Assembly (NCBI RefSeq): GCF_000691865.1
Contig: NZ_JMIO01000047.1
Span: 1 to 41,365, forward strand
Direction of reading: 5' to 3'
DNA length: 41,365 bases
Source: Methanoculleus sp. MH98A
GTDB taxonomy: Archaea; Halobacteriota; Methanomicrobia; Methanomicrobiales; Methanoculleaceae
Part shown: positions 27,604 to 36,779 of the stretch, in pieces
Position numbering within the stretch: position 1 is the first letter of the stretch
How the letters are laid out: every line of letters begins with the position of its first letter
Position numbers and translations under genes: made by a program
Notes under the pieces: generated by a model
Seen by the model: only the letters and a program-made list of their open reading frames with translations
Database searches by the model: none
What the model was told of the DNA's origin: nothing

Positions 27604-27871
27604 CGGCCTGGCCCATACATCTCTCTTTTTCCCGATCGATATCGTCACGGAGCGTCTCGAGGAGTTCGTCGATCGTTTCAGGCGCACCGGGGAGGAGGGC
27701 GAGGTACTCGCGCTCCCCCTCGACGACGAGGAGCGCAACCGGGGTCAGGCTGAGTGCGGCCGCTCCCCCCATACAGAGCGTGAATGTCCTGACGACGGGA
27801 ATGATGCACCGGCCGCCTGCCGTACGGCCGCCGCCGACGACGAGATCGGTTCCTTCAGGCACCCGGGACAC
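27524..27871 (-). CDS. Short GerW-like protein, overlaps the ABC permease gene
   Basis: 115 residues from GTG 27871. The stretch 'GGGRTAGGRCIIPVVRTFTL' followed by 'LTPVALLVVEGE' has the same pattern as the core of GerW/YtfJ (Gly-rich, IIPV, then PVA-L-V), so I read it as a short relative of the gerW gene two places upstream. The last ~30 residues are antisense to the end of the permease and look random, so the natural stop may have been lost or moved. It overlaps the DUF2953 stop by 17 nt. The tail 'DELLETLRDDIDREKER' is a likely helix. No catalytic motif. Confidence 0.6.
   Translation of the reverse strand: MSRVPEGTDLVVGGGRTAGGRCIIPVVRTFTLCMGGAAALSLTPVALLVVEGEREYLALLPGAPETIDELLETLRDDIDREKERCMGQAVTRGAAPGSGLSAPPSRPGRGRTPRS
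27626..27630 (+). terminator. Possible T-tract terminator of the export operon
   Basis: CTCTCTTTTT 23-27 nt past the permease stop; weak, and it lies inside the opposing gene. Confidence 0.3.
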
Positions 27872-28523
27872 CTCTTCCCGATACCTGGCGGAGCCGTTCT
27901 CTCACCGGTCTTTTCAGAAGCGCCTTTGCGACCGCGATGAGGATCAGGAGCGGGCGGCGGATCTGCATCCGGAGTATGAAGGTGCCTTCGAAGACCTCGC
28001 GGTCGAAGACCGGGGTCATCGCGAAGTCGATCGCCTCCGCCGGCCAGAGCGCGTAACGGGCGGCGGTGCAGTAGCCGTACACGACGCCGGTGTCGGCGGG
28101 GCTCTCGAGGCCGAGGATGATGTCCCCCCGGAGCGTCTCAAGGCGGAGAGACCGGTAGACGGCTTCGAGGATCCTCCGGATATGCGGCCAGAGGTCGCCG
28201 GCGGCGTCGAGGTACTCCCGCACCGGCCGCCTCTCCTCGACCCTTTTTTCTTTCTCCTCGGGTTTTTCTGCCATCATCTCCCCGAGATCCCGGGTCATGA
28301 TCCGGCGTTCGGCGAGGAGGATCTCGAGCACCTGCACCTCGTCGGCGACCAGGATCCTCGCCCCCGCGATGCCCCAGGCTACGGTTGCCGTCGCCCGGGC
28401 CCTCTCCCGGCTGCAGTCGGCGACCGCCGAGACGGTCACCGGAACCAGGTAGAGGGCCAGCAGAAGAACGAGGATAAGGACGGCGGCGACGAGCAGGATG
28501 AAGAAAAGAAGGGTCGCGACCAT
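27855..28523 (-). CDS. DUF2953 family protein (YtfI-like)
   Basis: 222 residues. A strong N-terminal membrane span (residues 3-30) is followed by a cytoplasmic part with a charged helix 'EKPEEKEKRVEERRP' and the C-terminal 'RLETLRGDIILGLESPADTGVVYGYC' segment that marks DUF2953. In Bacillus the relative YtfI is encoded beside gerW (ytfJ), and here too the gerW gene is directly upstream with a 21-bp gap. No catalytic residues can be named. ATG 28523 directly precedes the membrane span; no clear ribosome-binding site is seen. Confidence 0.8.
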   Translation of the reverse strand: MVATLLFFILLVAAVLILVLLLALYLVPVTVSAVADCSRERARATATVAWGIAGARILVADEVQVLEILLAERRIMTRDLGEMMAEKPEEKEKRVEERRPVREYLDAAGDLWPHIRRILEAVYRSLRLETLRGDIILGLESPADTGVVYGYCTAARYALWPAEAIDFAMTPVFDREVFEGTFILRMQIRRPLLILIAVAKALLKRPVRERLRQVSGRGVPGA

Positions 28524-28544
28524 GGAATGGAGGGGAAGAGAGCC

Positions 28545-28994
28545 CTACGCCTCTCCTTCGCCGCCGATCGGGATTTCCTTTCCGCCTTCCGGCGCGGGGG
28601 ACGTCCTGCCGCCCTTGCGCTGCTGCACCATCTCGGAGCCCTTCTCGAGCACCCGCTCGACGTGGGGGCCGACCGCCTCTCCGATCGTCGAGATGACCTC
28701 GGCGATCTCGCTCTTCTTCTTCAGCGACACCACCTGGATGCCCTCGGGGCCGGGGACGCCTTTGGTGATGATGATCAGGGCGACGGCCGATATCCCGCCG
28801 CCGCCGGCACTCGCGGACCCGGATCCGCCGGCAGGGCCGCCTTCCTTCTTCTCACCGGAGCCTTCGCCGCCGCCGAACCCGAGCCCGAACTCGGCGACCG
28901 GTATGATAACCCGCTCGCCGGCCTCGATCGGGGCACCGAGGACCGCGCTCGCGCAGAGCGTTCGTGCAAGTTGATCGACGGTTATCTGAAGCAT
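28545..28994 (-). CDS. GerW (YtfJ) family protein
   Basis: 149 residues. Pattern of the GerW/YtfJ family: 'GAPIEAGERVIIPVAEF' , a long glycine-rich middle (residues ~37-68), then 'ISAVALIIITKGVPG' and an amphipathic C-terminal helix 'ISTIGEAVGPHVERVL'. In Bacillus the family acts in spore germination, but methanogens make no spores, so the older, general role must differ. First gene of a three-gene set with DUF2953 and a short GerW-like protein. ATG 28994 begins 'MLQITVDQLARTL', the expected first helix. Confidence 0.85.
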   Translation of the reverse strand: MLQITVDQLARTLCASAVLGAPIEAGERVIIPVAEFGLGFGGGEGSGEKKEGGPAGGSGSASAGGGGISAVALIIITKGVPGPEGIQVVSLKKKSEIAEVISTIGEAVGPHVERVLEKGSEMVQQRKGGRTSPAPEGGKEIPIGGEGEA

Positions 28995-29043
28995 CGATTC
29001 GCCAGTCAAATTATTCACCACAGGTAATCCACTCTCCGGCCTC

Positions 29044-29051
29044 GTATATAA
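29044..29051 (-). promoter_or_regulatory. TATA element for the gerW operon
   Basis: TTATATAC on the minus strand in a 110-bp gap. Transcription from about 29021 would give a leader of about 27 nt. Confidence 0.5.
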
Positions 29052-29104
29052 TGGTTGGGGTTTCCCGGCGCCCGCCTGCCGTTTAGGGAGGACGGCGGGC
29101 GTCC

Positions 29105-29689
29105 TCACGGCAGGAGCCGCCATCCCACGGCCAATGCGGCGAGGATGGCGAGGCCGAGCGCGGCGACGAGCGCCATACGGAAGGAGAGGTTTACGAACCG
29201 ATTGAGGACGGTCGCGAGTTCCCGTCGGTAGATGTAGGCGAACAACCCTGCTATCAGGAGGAAAAAGAGCCACTCGCTCGGCTGGGCGAGCTCCCGGAGA
29301 ACCGACTCCCAGAAGTAGTCCTCCGGGTAGCCGTGCTGCGGGAGAGGGCCGAGGAACGGCCAGAACCACTCGACCGGGTGGCGCCACATCCCGTCGAGGA
29401 ACTGGTGGCTCGCCATCCCGGCGGCAACGGCGAGGAGATCGAGCCGCCGGCGGTAGCGGTAGAGGATGAGGCCGGCGATGACGACCAGGGAGAGGATGGT
29501 GAGGCCGTGGAAGTAGATCCTGCCGTAGTCCAGGGTTCCGGCGAGGACGATGTGCCCGAGCGGCTTGTCGATCAGGTCGGGAAGCACGGCGCCCAGCGTG
29601 GCGAGCGCGAGAACCCGCCTGTCGCCGGCGATCGCCGCGAACACGACGCCTATGAGGAGACCGGCCATGGCGTGGGCGAGGAGGTACAT
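29105..29689 (-). CDS. DUF457/YdjM-like membrane-bound metal-dependent hydrolase
   Basis: 194 residues with four to five membrane spans. Conserved polar sites near the membrane face match the DUF457/YdjM family: 'HAMAGLLIG', 'GAVLPDLIDKPLGH', 'FHGLT' and 'ASHQFLDGMWRHP'. These His and Asp residues suggest a metal site, but the reaction is unknown. ATG 29689 lies 26 nt past a TATA element with no ribosome-binding site, consistent with a leaderless mRNA. A longer reading to 29821 crosses the promoter and is rejected. Divergent from the trp operon. Confidence 0.85.
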   Translation of the reverse strand: MYLLAHAMAGLLIGVVFAAIAGDRRVLALATLGAVLPDLIDKPLGHIVLAGTLDYGRIYFHGLTILSLVVIAGLILYRYRRRLDLLAVAAGMASHQFLDGMWRHPVEWFWPFLGPLPQHGYPEDYFWESVLRELAQPSEWLFFLLIAGLFAYIYRRELATVLNRFVNLSFRMALVAALGLAILAALAVGWRLLP

Positions 29690-29710
29690 CGCTATTCCGT
29701 GGCGGGGCGT

Positions 29711-29720
29711 GCATATACTC
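29711..29720 (-). promoter_or_regulatory. TATA element for the DUF457 gene
   Basis: GAGTATATGC on the minus strand, centred about 26 nt from ATG 29689. Confidence 0.55.
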
Positions 29721-29767
29721 TTTTCTCGTGCGGATCGGACAGGAATCGGGCCCGTGGAGCACCAAGA

Positions 29768-29821
29768 TGATCTGGGGTGATCAATAATGTTGGATAATGT
29801 ATATATGTGTGCAGAGTACAC
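29768..29821 (+). promoter_or_regulatory. trp operon promoter with candidate operator repeats
   Basis: The TATA element GTATATATG (29799-29807) is centred about 27 nt before ATG 29830. Upstream are an inverted repeat TGATC-6-GATCA (29768-29772 / 29779-29783) and a direct repeat ATAATGT with a 10-bp period (29784-29790 and 29794-29800). Between TATA and start lies a partial palindrome GTGT…ACAC (29807-29821). Such sites flanking TATA are where archaeal repressors usually bind; that these act on tryptophan is inference. Confidence 0.5.
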
Positions 29822-29829
29822 CGTGATGC

Positions 29830-31188
29830 ATGCAGACGAAGATCCTCCTTGACGAGGAGGAGATGCCGAAACGATGGTACAACATCCAGGCAGACCTCCC
29901 GACGCCCATGGATCCGCCCCTTCACCCGGCTACCGGGAAACCGGCGGTCCCCGACGATCTCCGCCACATCTTCCCGATGGAACTGATCCGGCAGGAGATG
30001 AGCACCGAGCGCTACATCGATATCCCTGAGGAAGTCCGTGATATCCTGACCCTCTGGAGGCCGAGCCCGCTCTACCGGGCGAGAAGGCTCGAAGCGGCCT
30101 TGAAGACCCCGGCGAAGATCTACTTCAAGTGGGAGGGCGTGAGCCCGCCGGGGTCGCACAAGCCCAACACCGCCATCCCCCAGGCCTACTACAACCGCGA
30201 GGAGGGGATCGAGCGGCTCGCGACCGAGACCGGAGCGGGGCAGTGGGGGTCGTCGCTCGCGTTTGCGACGAGCCTCTTCGACATGGAGTGCACCGTCTAC
30301 ATGGTCAGAACCTCCTACGACCAGAAGCCCTACCGCAAAAGCATGATGCAGGTCTACGGCGCCGAGTGCATCCCGAGCCCGTCGGAGAGGACCCGGTCCG
30401 GCCAGGCGATCCTCGCCCGCGACCCGGATACGCCGGGTTCCCTCGGGATCGCCATCTCCGAGGCGGTCGAGGATGCGGCCAGCCACGAGAATACGAACTA
30501 CGCCCTCGGCTCCGTCCTCAACCACGTCTGCCTTCACCAGACGATCATCGGCCAGGAGGCACAGCAGCAGCTCGCGGCCGTGGACGCCTACCCCGACGTG
30601 GTGATCGGGTGCGTCGGCGGCGGGAGCAACTATGCGGGGCTTGCCTTCCCGTTTGCGGGCGATAAGATTACCGGGAAGCATCCTGAGACCGATCTCATTG
30701 CGGTGGAGCCTTCCGCCTGCCCGACCCTGACGAAGGGGCTCTATGCCTACGACTTCGGCGACGTTGCGGGGCTGACCCCGCTCATGCGGATGTTCACCCT
30801 CGGCCACGACTTCGTCCCGCCGGCGATCCATGCCGGAGGGCTCCGCTACCACGGGGCCTCCCCGCTCGTCTCCCGGCTCGCCCAGGATGGGGTGATCTGG
30901 CCGGTCGCTTACCGGCAGAACGAGGTCTTCGAGGCCGCCGTGATGTTCGCCCGGACGGAAGGGATCGTCGTCGCGCCCGAGGCCGCTCACGCGGTGAAGG
31001 CCGCGGTCGACGAGGCGCTCCGGTGCCGGGAGACCGGTGACGCGAAGACGATCCTCTTCAACAACTCCGGGCACGGCAACTTCGATTTCTCCTCCTATGA
31101 GGCCTACTTTGCAGGAAAGCTCGTCGACTACGAGTACCCGGCGGAGCTGATCAAAGAGTCGCTCGCCCGGTTGCCGGTGACGGGGTGA
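29830..31188 (+). CDS. trpB2: Tryptophan synthase beta-like protein TrpB2
   Basis: 452 residues, clearly longer than TrpB1 and with the extra N-terminal part of the TrpB2 group ('[11 protein letters not shown]', '[18 protein letters not shown]'). PLP is bound by the Lys in 'PGSHKPN' and its phosphate by '[11 protein letters not shown]'. TrpB2 makes tryptophan from indole and serine, or from phosphoserine in some archaea, usually without TrpA. The mRNA is probably leaderless: ATG 29830 falls about 27 nt from the TATA centre. First gene of the trp transcript; its TGA shares a base with the ATG that opens trpE. A second, TrpA-partnered trpB lies 6 kb downstream in the same operon. Confidence 0.93.
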   Translation: MQTKILLDEEEMPKRWYNIQADLPTPMDPPLHPATGKPAVPDDLRHIFPMELIRQEMSTERYIDIPEEVRDILTLWRPSPLYRARRLEAALKTPAKIYFKWEGVSPPGSHKPNTAIPQAYYNREEGIERLATETGAGQWGSSLAFATSLFDMECTVYMVRTSYDQKPYRKSMMQVYGAECIPSPSERTRSGQAILARDPDTPGSLGIAISEAVEDAASHENTNYALGSVLNHVCLHQTIIGQEAQQQLAAVDAYPDVVIGCVGGGSNYAGLAFPFAGDKITGKHPETDLIAVEPSACPTLTKGLYAYDFGDVAGLTPLMRMFTLGHDFVPPAIHAGGLRYHGASPLVSRLAQDGVIWPVAYRQNEVFEAAVMFARTEGIVVAPEAAHAVKAAVDEALRCRETGDAKTILFNNSGHGNFDFSSYEAYFAGKLVDYEYPAELIKESLARLPVTG

Positions 31189-32698
31189 TGCCGGTGGACT
31201 GGGCAGCGCTCCAAGAGAGCTGAACACGACCCCGGGATACGACGAGGCCGTTGCCGCGGCGGACGCGGCCGGCCGGCCTCTTGTTGTCCCTGTTTTTGTA
31301 GAGATCCCGCTCCCCGCGGCATCGCCGGCCGACCTCTATGCCTCCCTCCGGGACGGCCCGGGGTTCCTGCTGGAGTCGCTCGAGGGGAGCGAGAAGGCCG
31401 CCCGTTACTCGTTCATCTGCACCGTCCCTGCCGCGACCGTCGCCGTTGCCTCCGACGGCACCCTGACGGTCTCCGGTAATTCGCGTATCCGGGAGGTTGC
31501 CGCCGGCGTCGAGGGCGAGGATCCCCTCGATGCCCTCCGGTCGTTCATGGGCCGGTTCCGGGTCGCCTCCGCGCCGTTCCCCCGGTTCTCGGGGGGGCTT
31601 ACCGGTTACTTCTCCTACGACCTCGTCTCGTCCCTCTACCCGGTTCCCGGACCGGAGGGGGCCGAAGAACCCGTCGCCCGGTTCATGCTGGCGCAGGACT
31701 GCCTCGCCCTCGACCACAAAAGAGAGCGGCTCGCGGTCGTCGCGAACCTGCTGGTTGCCGACGGGACCGACGCGGAGGAGGAGTATGCCCGGGCCGGGAC
31801 AGCGATCGCGGAACGGGCCGCCCGGATTTGCGATCTCCCGCCGCTGTCCCCGTGCGGGCCGTGCAGGTCCGGCGTCCCGGCGTCGTCCTGCACCCCGGAC
31901 GAGTTTTCGGACGCGGTTCTCCGGATCAAAGAGCATATCGCGGCGGGTGACGTCTTCCAGGCCGTCCTCTCCCGGCGGCTCGCCTGCCGCATCGAGGGTG
32001 ACCCGTTCGCCGTCTACCGGCGGCTCCGGGCGGAAAACCCGAGCCCCTACATGTACTACCTGGACTTCGGCGACCGCCAGGTCGCCGGGAGCAGCCCCGA
32101 GATGCTCGTCCGGGTGGAGGACGGCCGGGTGACGACCGTCCCGATCGCCGGTACCCGGCCGCGGGGGAAGACCCCGGCCGAAGACGACCTGCTCGCGGCC
32201 GAACTCCTCGCCGACGAGAAGGAGCGGGCGGAGCACGTCATGCTCGTCGACCTGGCAAGAAACGATGTCGGGGCTGTCTCCGCCTTCGGAACCGTCTCGG
32301 TGACGGATTTCATGACCGTCGAGCGGTTCTCCCACGTCCAGCACATCGTCTCGACGGTCTCGGGCACACTCCGGGAGGGATGCGACCGGTTCGACGCCCT
32401 CCGCTCCTGTTTCCCCGCGGGAACCGTCTCGGGCGCCCCGAAGGTCCGGGCGATGCAGATCATCGGCGAGACGGAGAGGCTTCGGCGCGGGATCTACGCC
32501 GGGGCCGTCGGCTACGTCGGGTTTTCCGGCACGATGGACCTTGCGATAGCCATCCGGACGGTTCTGGTGCAGGACGGCGTCGCGTCCGTCCAGGTGGGGG
32601 CCGGGATCGTGGCCGACTCCGATCCCGGCCGGGAGTGGATCGAGACCGGAAACAAAGGGCGGGCGATGCTTGCGGCGCTCGGCGCGGAGGTGGAGTGA
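31188..32698 (+). pseudogene. trpE: Anthranilate synthase component I (trpE), one-base frameshift near the 5' end
   Basis: The start ATG overlaps the trpB2 stop and reads [11 protein letters not shown] before a TGA at 31221-31223; shifting frame at 31218-31220 (GAGAGC/TGAACA) continues 'LNTTPGYDEAVAAADAAGRP' and runs uninterrupted to TGA 32696-32698. Mended, it is 503 residues, normal for TrpE. The allosteric tryptophan site 'LLESLEGSEKAARYSF' is present, as are 'IAGTRPRG', 'ERAEHVMLVDLARND' and 'FPAGTVSGAPK' of the chorismate-binding domain. TrpE turns chorismate and TrpG-derived ammonia into anthranilate. No ATG, GTG or TTG lies in the downstream frame before ATG 31547, so without the extra base the first ~120 residues, including the feedback site, would be lost. 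Confidence 0.88.
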
Positions 32699-33276
32699 TG
32701 CGGGTGCTCGTCATCGACAGCTACGACAGTTTCACCTTCAACCTCTGTCAGCAGATCGGGGTGCTCGGGGCGGAGCCGGTCGTGGTGAAGAGCGATACGC
32801 CGTTTGAGCGGCTACGGTCCGAATCGTTCGATCGCGTCGTCCTCTCGCCCGGCCCGGGGCATCCCCGGGACTCCGCTCTCTACCGGGAGGTTCTCGACTC
32901 GATCAGCCGCACCGTCCCGACGCTCGGGGTCTGCCTCGGCCACCAGGCGATCGGCCTTGTCTTCGGCGCCAGGATCGCCCGGGCGGATCGGCTGATGCAC
33001 GGGAAGCGGTCGCTCGTCCGGCACGACGGTGCGGGGATCTACGCAGGCGTGCCCGATCCCCTCGTCGCGACCCGCTACCACTCGCTCGTCATCGACCCGG
33101 CATCCGTCCCTGACTGCCTCGCGGTGACCGCCACGAGCGACGACGGGGCGATCATGGGCGTCCGGCACCGGGAGTTCCCGATCGAGGGGGTGCAGTTCCA
33201 CCCGGAGAGCATCCTCACCCCCGAGGGGGCCCGATTGGTGGCAAACTTCCTCTTCGGCCCGGGAGGTGCGGCATGA
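32698..33276 (+). CDS. trpG: Anthranilate synthase component II (glutamine amidotransferase)
   Basis: 192 residues, class I glutamine amidotransferase that feeds ammonia to TrpE. The oxyanion strand 'LSPGPGHP', the nucleophile Cys in 'GVCLGHQ', and the His-Glu pair in '[10 protein letters not shown]' are all present. It starts with the ATG sharing one base with the trpE stop (TGATG) and ends overlapping trpD by 4 nt. Free-standing, not fused to TrpE or TrpD. The protein contains no Trp. Confidence 0.95.
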   Translation: MRVLVIDSYDSFTFNLCQQIGVLGAEPVVVKSDTPFERLRSESFDRVVLSPGPGHPRDSALYREVLDSISRTVPTLGVCLGHQAIGLVFGARIARADRLMHGKRSLVRHDGAGIYAGVPDPLVATRYHSLVIDPASVPDCLAVTATSDDGAIMGVRHREFPIEGVQFHPESILTPEGARLVANFLFGPGGAA

Positions 33277-34289
33277 TTCGCGAGGCGATCGCCCGGGTCT
33301 CCTCGGGCACGGATCTCACCCCGGCCGAGGCTGGAGGGGTGATGGCGGAGATCATGCACGGCGCGGCGACACCCGCCCAGATCGGCGGATTCCTCACGGC
33401 TCTGCGGATGAAGGGGGAGACCGTTGCAGAGATTGCGGCGTTCGCCCGGGCGATGCGTTCGGCGGCCGTCCCGGTCTCTCTTCCCGCCCCGGAGGCGCGG
33501 GTGGATACCTGCGGGACCGGGGGCGACGGTGCCGGGACGTTCAACATCAGCACCGCTGCGGCCTTCGTCGCGGCCGGAGCGGGCGTCCCGGTCGTGAAGC
33601 ACGGGAACCGGGGGGTTTCGAGCCGGTGCGGCTCGGCCGACGTCCTCGAGGCGCTCGGGGTCTCCGTCGCGATCCCGCCCGACCGGGTCGGGGAGGTTCT
33701 TGCGGCCGCGGGGATCGCGTTCCTCTTCGCCCCGGCCTACCACCCGGCGATGCAGTACGCCCGCACCGCCCGGCAGGAGATCGGGATACGGACGGTCTTC
33801 AACCTCCTCGGCCCCCTGACGAACCCGGCGGGTGCGGGAGCCCACCTCCTCGGCGTCTACGACCCCCGCCTGACCGTCCCGGTCGCCCGGGTGCTCGCCG
33901 ACCTCGGGGCGGAGCGGGCGATGGTGGTCCACGGCGCGGGGCTCGACGAGATCGCGACGGCCGGCCCGACGACGGTCGCGGAACTCCGGGGCGGCGAGGT
34001 CATGACGTATACCCTCGACTGCACGGAGTTCGGGGTCCCGCGTTCATCCGTCGCCGCCCTCAGGGGAGGCGGGCCGGAAGAGAACGCCGCAACCCTTCTC
34101 GCCGTCCTCGCGGGCGAGGAGGGCCCCGCCCGGGATATCGTCCTTCTCAACGCCGGTGCGGCGATCTACCTCGGTGGAAAGGCCCGCGACATCGCCCGGG
34201 GGATTGCCCGTGCCGGGGTGTCGATCGACTCGGGGGCGGCGCTCGACCGGCTCCGCCGCCTGGCTGAGGCGACCGGAGGAGCGGCATGA
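33273..34289 (+). CDS. trpD: Anthranilate phosphoribosyltransferase
   Basis: 338 residues. Transfers phosphoribose from PRPP to anthranilate. The PRPP-binding loops '[17 protein letters not shown]' and '[22 protein letters not shown]' are intact, and the small helical N-terminal domain (residues 1-65) is complete. ATGA overlaps link it to trpG upstream and trpC downstream. The protein contains no Trp. Length and motif spacing are normal. Confidence 0.95.
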   Translation: MIREAIARVSSGTDLTPAEAGGVMAEIMHGAATPAQIGGFLTALRMKGETVAEIAAFARAMRSAAVPVSLPAPEARVDTCGTGGDGAGTFNISTAAAFVAAGAGVPVVKHGNRGVSSRCGSADVLEALGVSVAIPPDRVGEVLAAAGIAFLFAPAYHPAMQYARTARQEIGIRTVFNLLGPLTNPAGAGAHLLGVYDPRLTVPVARVLADLGAERAMVVHGAGLDEIATAGPTTVAELRGGEVMTYTLDCTEFGVPRSSVAALRGGGPEENAATLLAVLAGEEGPARDIVLLNAGAAIYLGGKARDIARGIARAGVSIDSGAALDRLRRLAEATGGAA

Positions 34290-35041
34290 TCTTCGACGAT
34301 ATCGTCAGGTCGACCCGCGAGCGCCTCCGGGATCTCGATCAATCGGTCGTCGATCCCGATCCCCTGCCCCGCCGGAGCCTCGGAGCGTCCATCCGTGCCT
34401 GCGCCGAGAGGCACGCGGTCATCGCCGAGGTGAAGTACGCCTCCCCGTCGCGGGGGAGGATCCACGAAGGCTGCACGCCTGAGGCGATCGCCCGGGAGTT
34501 CGTCGCCGCCGGGGCCGCCGGCCTCTCGGTGCTGACCGAACCCACCTACTTTTCGGGGAGTATCGAGAACCTCGCCAGGGTGCGGCGTGCGGTCTCTGTC
34601 CCGGTTCTCCGCAAAGACTTCATCGTCGACGAACGCCAGCTCGGCGAGACCCGGGCGCTCGGCGCCGACGCCGTCCTCCTGATTGCCCGGGTGCTCGGGA
34701 ACCGCCTCCCCGCGTTCGTCGACGGGGCGCTCGCACTCGGGCTCGAGCCGCTCGTCGAGGTTCACGACCGAAGCGAGATGGAGCGTGCTCTCGCGACGAA
34801 TGCGACCCTCATCGGGATCAACAACCGTAACCTCGCGACGATGACGATCGATCTCTCGACGACCGTCCGCCTGGCGGGGGCGGCACGCGATGCAGGGAGG
34901 GTTGTGGTCTCGGAGAGCGGCATCATGTGGCCCTACGACGTGCGGAGCCTCTCCCGGCACTGCGACGCGTTCCTGATCGGGTCCGCCCTGATGTCGGCCC
35001 GCGACCGGCGCAAACGGCTGGAGGGGTTCGTATTCGCGTGA
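34286..35041 (+). CDS. trpC: Indole-3-glycerol phosphate synthase
   Basis: 251 residues, one TIM barrel. Closes the indole ring from carboxyphenylaminodeoxyribulose phosphate. Catalytic elements: '[12 protein letters not shown]' (Lys and substrate loop), '[10 protein letters not shown]', '[10 protein letters not shown]' with the general-acid Lys, 'INNRNL', and 'VSESGI'. The start overlaps the trpD stop (ATGA), and its own TGA overlaps the GTG start of trpF. Not fused to TrpF. Confidence 0.95.
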   Translation: MIFDDIVRSTRERLRDLDQSVVDPDPLPRRSLGASIRACAERHAVIAEVKYASPSRGRIHEGCTPEAIAREFVAAGAAGLSVLTEPTYFSGSIENLARVRRAVSVPVLRKDFIVDERQLGETRALGADAVLLIARVLGNRLPAFVDGALALGLEPLVEVHDRSEMERALATNATLIGINNRNLATMTIDLSTTVRLAGAARDAGRVVVSESGIMWPYDVRSLSRHCDAFLIGSALMSARDRRKRLEGFVFA

Positions 35042-35610
35042 AGATCTGCGGGACGACGAGCGTTCGCGACGCACTCCTCGCCGTGGCGGCCGGAGCCGAC
35101 GCGATCGGCGTGGTGCTCGCGAGCCCCTCCCCCCGGTCGGTGAGCCCTGAGGTGGCACGGGAGATATTTGCGGCGGTTTCGCCGTTCGTGACCACGGTCG
35201 CGGTCACCTCGACCGACCGGCCCGAAGACATCCCGGCGCTCCTCTCCTCGCGGCCGGACGCGGTGCAGGTGCCGGGCGATCTGGAGGTGCCCCGTGATGC
35301 GGGGGTGCGGGTCATCCGGATGCTCTCGCCCGGCGACGCTCTCCGGGACGACTGCGACGCGGTGATCGTCGATGGCAGCCGCGGAACCGGGCGGACGTTC
35401 GACCCCGGGTATGCCCGTGAGTGCGTGGCCGCCTCCCCGGTGCCGGTCATCCTAGCGGGAGGGCTCACCCCCGGCAACGTTGCAGAGGCAATCCTGGCGG
35501 TGCGGCCGTATGCGGTCGACGTCTGTTCGGGCGTCGAGGCGGCGCCGGGGATCAAGGACGAGTGCCTCGTGCGGGCGTTCGTGAAGATGTCGAGGACGAT
35601 GTATCCATGA
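35038..35610 (+). CDS. trpF: Phosphoribosylanthranilate isomerase
   Basis: 190 residues from GTG 35038, which overlaps the trpC stop as GTGA and gives the canonical opening 'KICGTT' with the general-base Cys. The Asp of '[14 protein letters not shown]' is the general acid and the phosphate loop '[15 protein letters not shown]' is intact. The usual VQLHG strand motif is changed to VQVPG. It is short for the family (about 200-215) but all barrel strands can be traced. A longer reading from 34927 lies inside trpC and is rejected. Confidence 0.9.
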   Translation: MKICGTTSVRDALLAVAAGADAIGVVLASPSPRSVSPEVAREIFAAVSPFVTTVAVTSTDRPEDIPALLSSRPDAVQVPGDLEVPRDAGVRVIRMLSPGDALRDDCDAVIVDGSRGTGRTFDPGYARECVAASPVPVILAGGLTPGNVAEAILAVRPYAVDVCSGVEAAPGIKDECLVRAFVKMSRTMYP

Positions 35611-36779
35611 AAACAGGACGATACGGAGTATACGGCGGGCAGTACGTGCCCGAGACCCTGATGAGCGCGCTGATCGAGCTGGAGGAGACTTATGGGCGAA
35701 TCCGCGAGGACCCGGAGTTCTCCAGCCGGCTCTCCTGGTACCTCCACGAGTACGCCGGGCGGGAGACGCCGCTCACCTTCTGCGGGAACCTCTCCCGTGA
35801 CCTCGGCTGCCGGGTCTACCTCAAACGGGAAGACCTCCTCCACGGCGGTGCGCACAAACTGAACAACACCCTCGGCCAGGCGCTGATGGCGAAGTTCATG
35901 GGCAAGCGCCGGCTGATCGCGGAGACCGGCGCCGGGCAGCACGGCGTCGCGACGGCGATCGCGGGCGCGGCCCTCGGTCTGCCCGTCGAGGTCTACATGG
36001 GCGAGGTGGATACCCGCCGCCAGGCGTTGAACGTCTTTCGGATGGAACTCCTCGGCGCCCGGGTCATCCCGGTCGCCTCCGGGACGCGGACACTGAAGGA
36101 CGCCATCAACGCGGCGATGCGCGACTGGGTGGCGAACCTCCGGGAGACCCACTACCTGCTCGGCTCCTGCGTCGGCCCGCACCCCTTCCCCCGGATCGTC
36201 CGCGACTTTCAGTCGGTGATCGGCGAGGAGACGAGAAGGCAGATCCTTGAACGGGAAGGGCGGCTCCCCGACACCGTCGTCGCCTGCGTCGGCGGGGGCT
36301 CGAACGCGATCGGCATCTTCTACCCGTTCGTCGGCGACGACGTGCGGCTCGTCGGCGTCGAAGCGGGAGGCGAGGGGCTCGATTCCGGCCGTCACGGGGC
36401 TTCGCTCTCTGCCGGTTCGGTCGGGGTCTTTCAGGGGGCGCTCTCCTACCTCCTCCAGGACGGCGACGGCCAGGCGCTCGAGACGCACTCCGTCGCCGCG
36501 GGCCTCGACCACCCCTCCGTCGGGCCGGAGCACGCCATGCTGAAGGATTCCGGGCGGGTCCGCTACGAGGCGGTCACCGACGCAGAGGCGCTCCACGCCT
36601 TCCGCTACCTCTCCCGCACCGAGGGGATCATCCCGGCGCTCGAGTCCGCCCACGCGGTCGCCTACGCTCTCCGGGCGGCGGACGATCTCGATAAGGACGA
36701 CATCCTCGTCGTCAACCTCTCGGGGAGGGGGGACAAGGACGTCGCCGACGTCGCGAGTCTTCACGGGGGCGTTGCATGA
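35607..36779 (+). CDS. trpB: Tryptophan synthase beta chain (TrpB1)
   Basis: 390 residues, the normal size of TrpB1. Condenses indole channelled from TrpA with serine. Seen: '[10 protein letters not shown]', the PLP Lys in 'HGGAHKLNN', '[10 protein letters not shown]', the phosphate loop 'CVGGGSNA', and 'DHPSVGPEH' of the communication domain. ATG 35607 overlaps the trpF stop (ATGA), and trpA overlaps its end in the same way. Together with trpB2 the operon encodes two beta-type subunits. Confidence 0.96.
   Translation: MKTGRYGVYGGQYVPETLMSALIELEETYGRIREDPEFSSRLSWYLHEYAGRETPLTFCGNLSRDLGCRVYLKREDLLHGGAHKLNNTLGQALMAKFMGKRRLIAETGAGQHGVATAIAGAALGLPVEVYMGEVDTRRQALNVFRMELLGARVIPVASGTRTLKDAINAAMRDWVANLRETHYLLGSCVGPHPFPRIVRDFQSVIGEETRRQILEREGRLPDTVVACVGGGSNAIGIFYPFVGDDVRLVGVEAGGEGLDSGRHGASLSAGSVGVFQGALSYLLQDGDGQALETHSVAAGLDHPSVGPEHAMLKDSGRVRYEAVTDAEALHAFRYLSRTEGIIPALESAHAVAYALRAADDLDKDDILVVNLSGRGDKDVADVASLHGGVA

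Noticed and set aside
29822-31190. Leader peptide/attenuator for the trp operon
   Set aside because: The first gene appears leaderless, leaving no space for an attenuator; repeats around the TATA box fit DNA-level control better.
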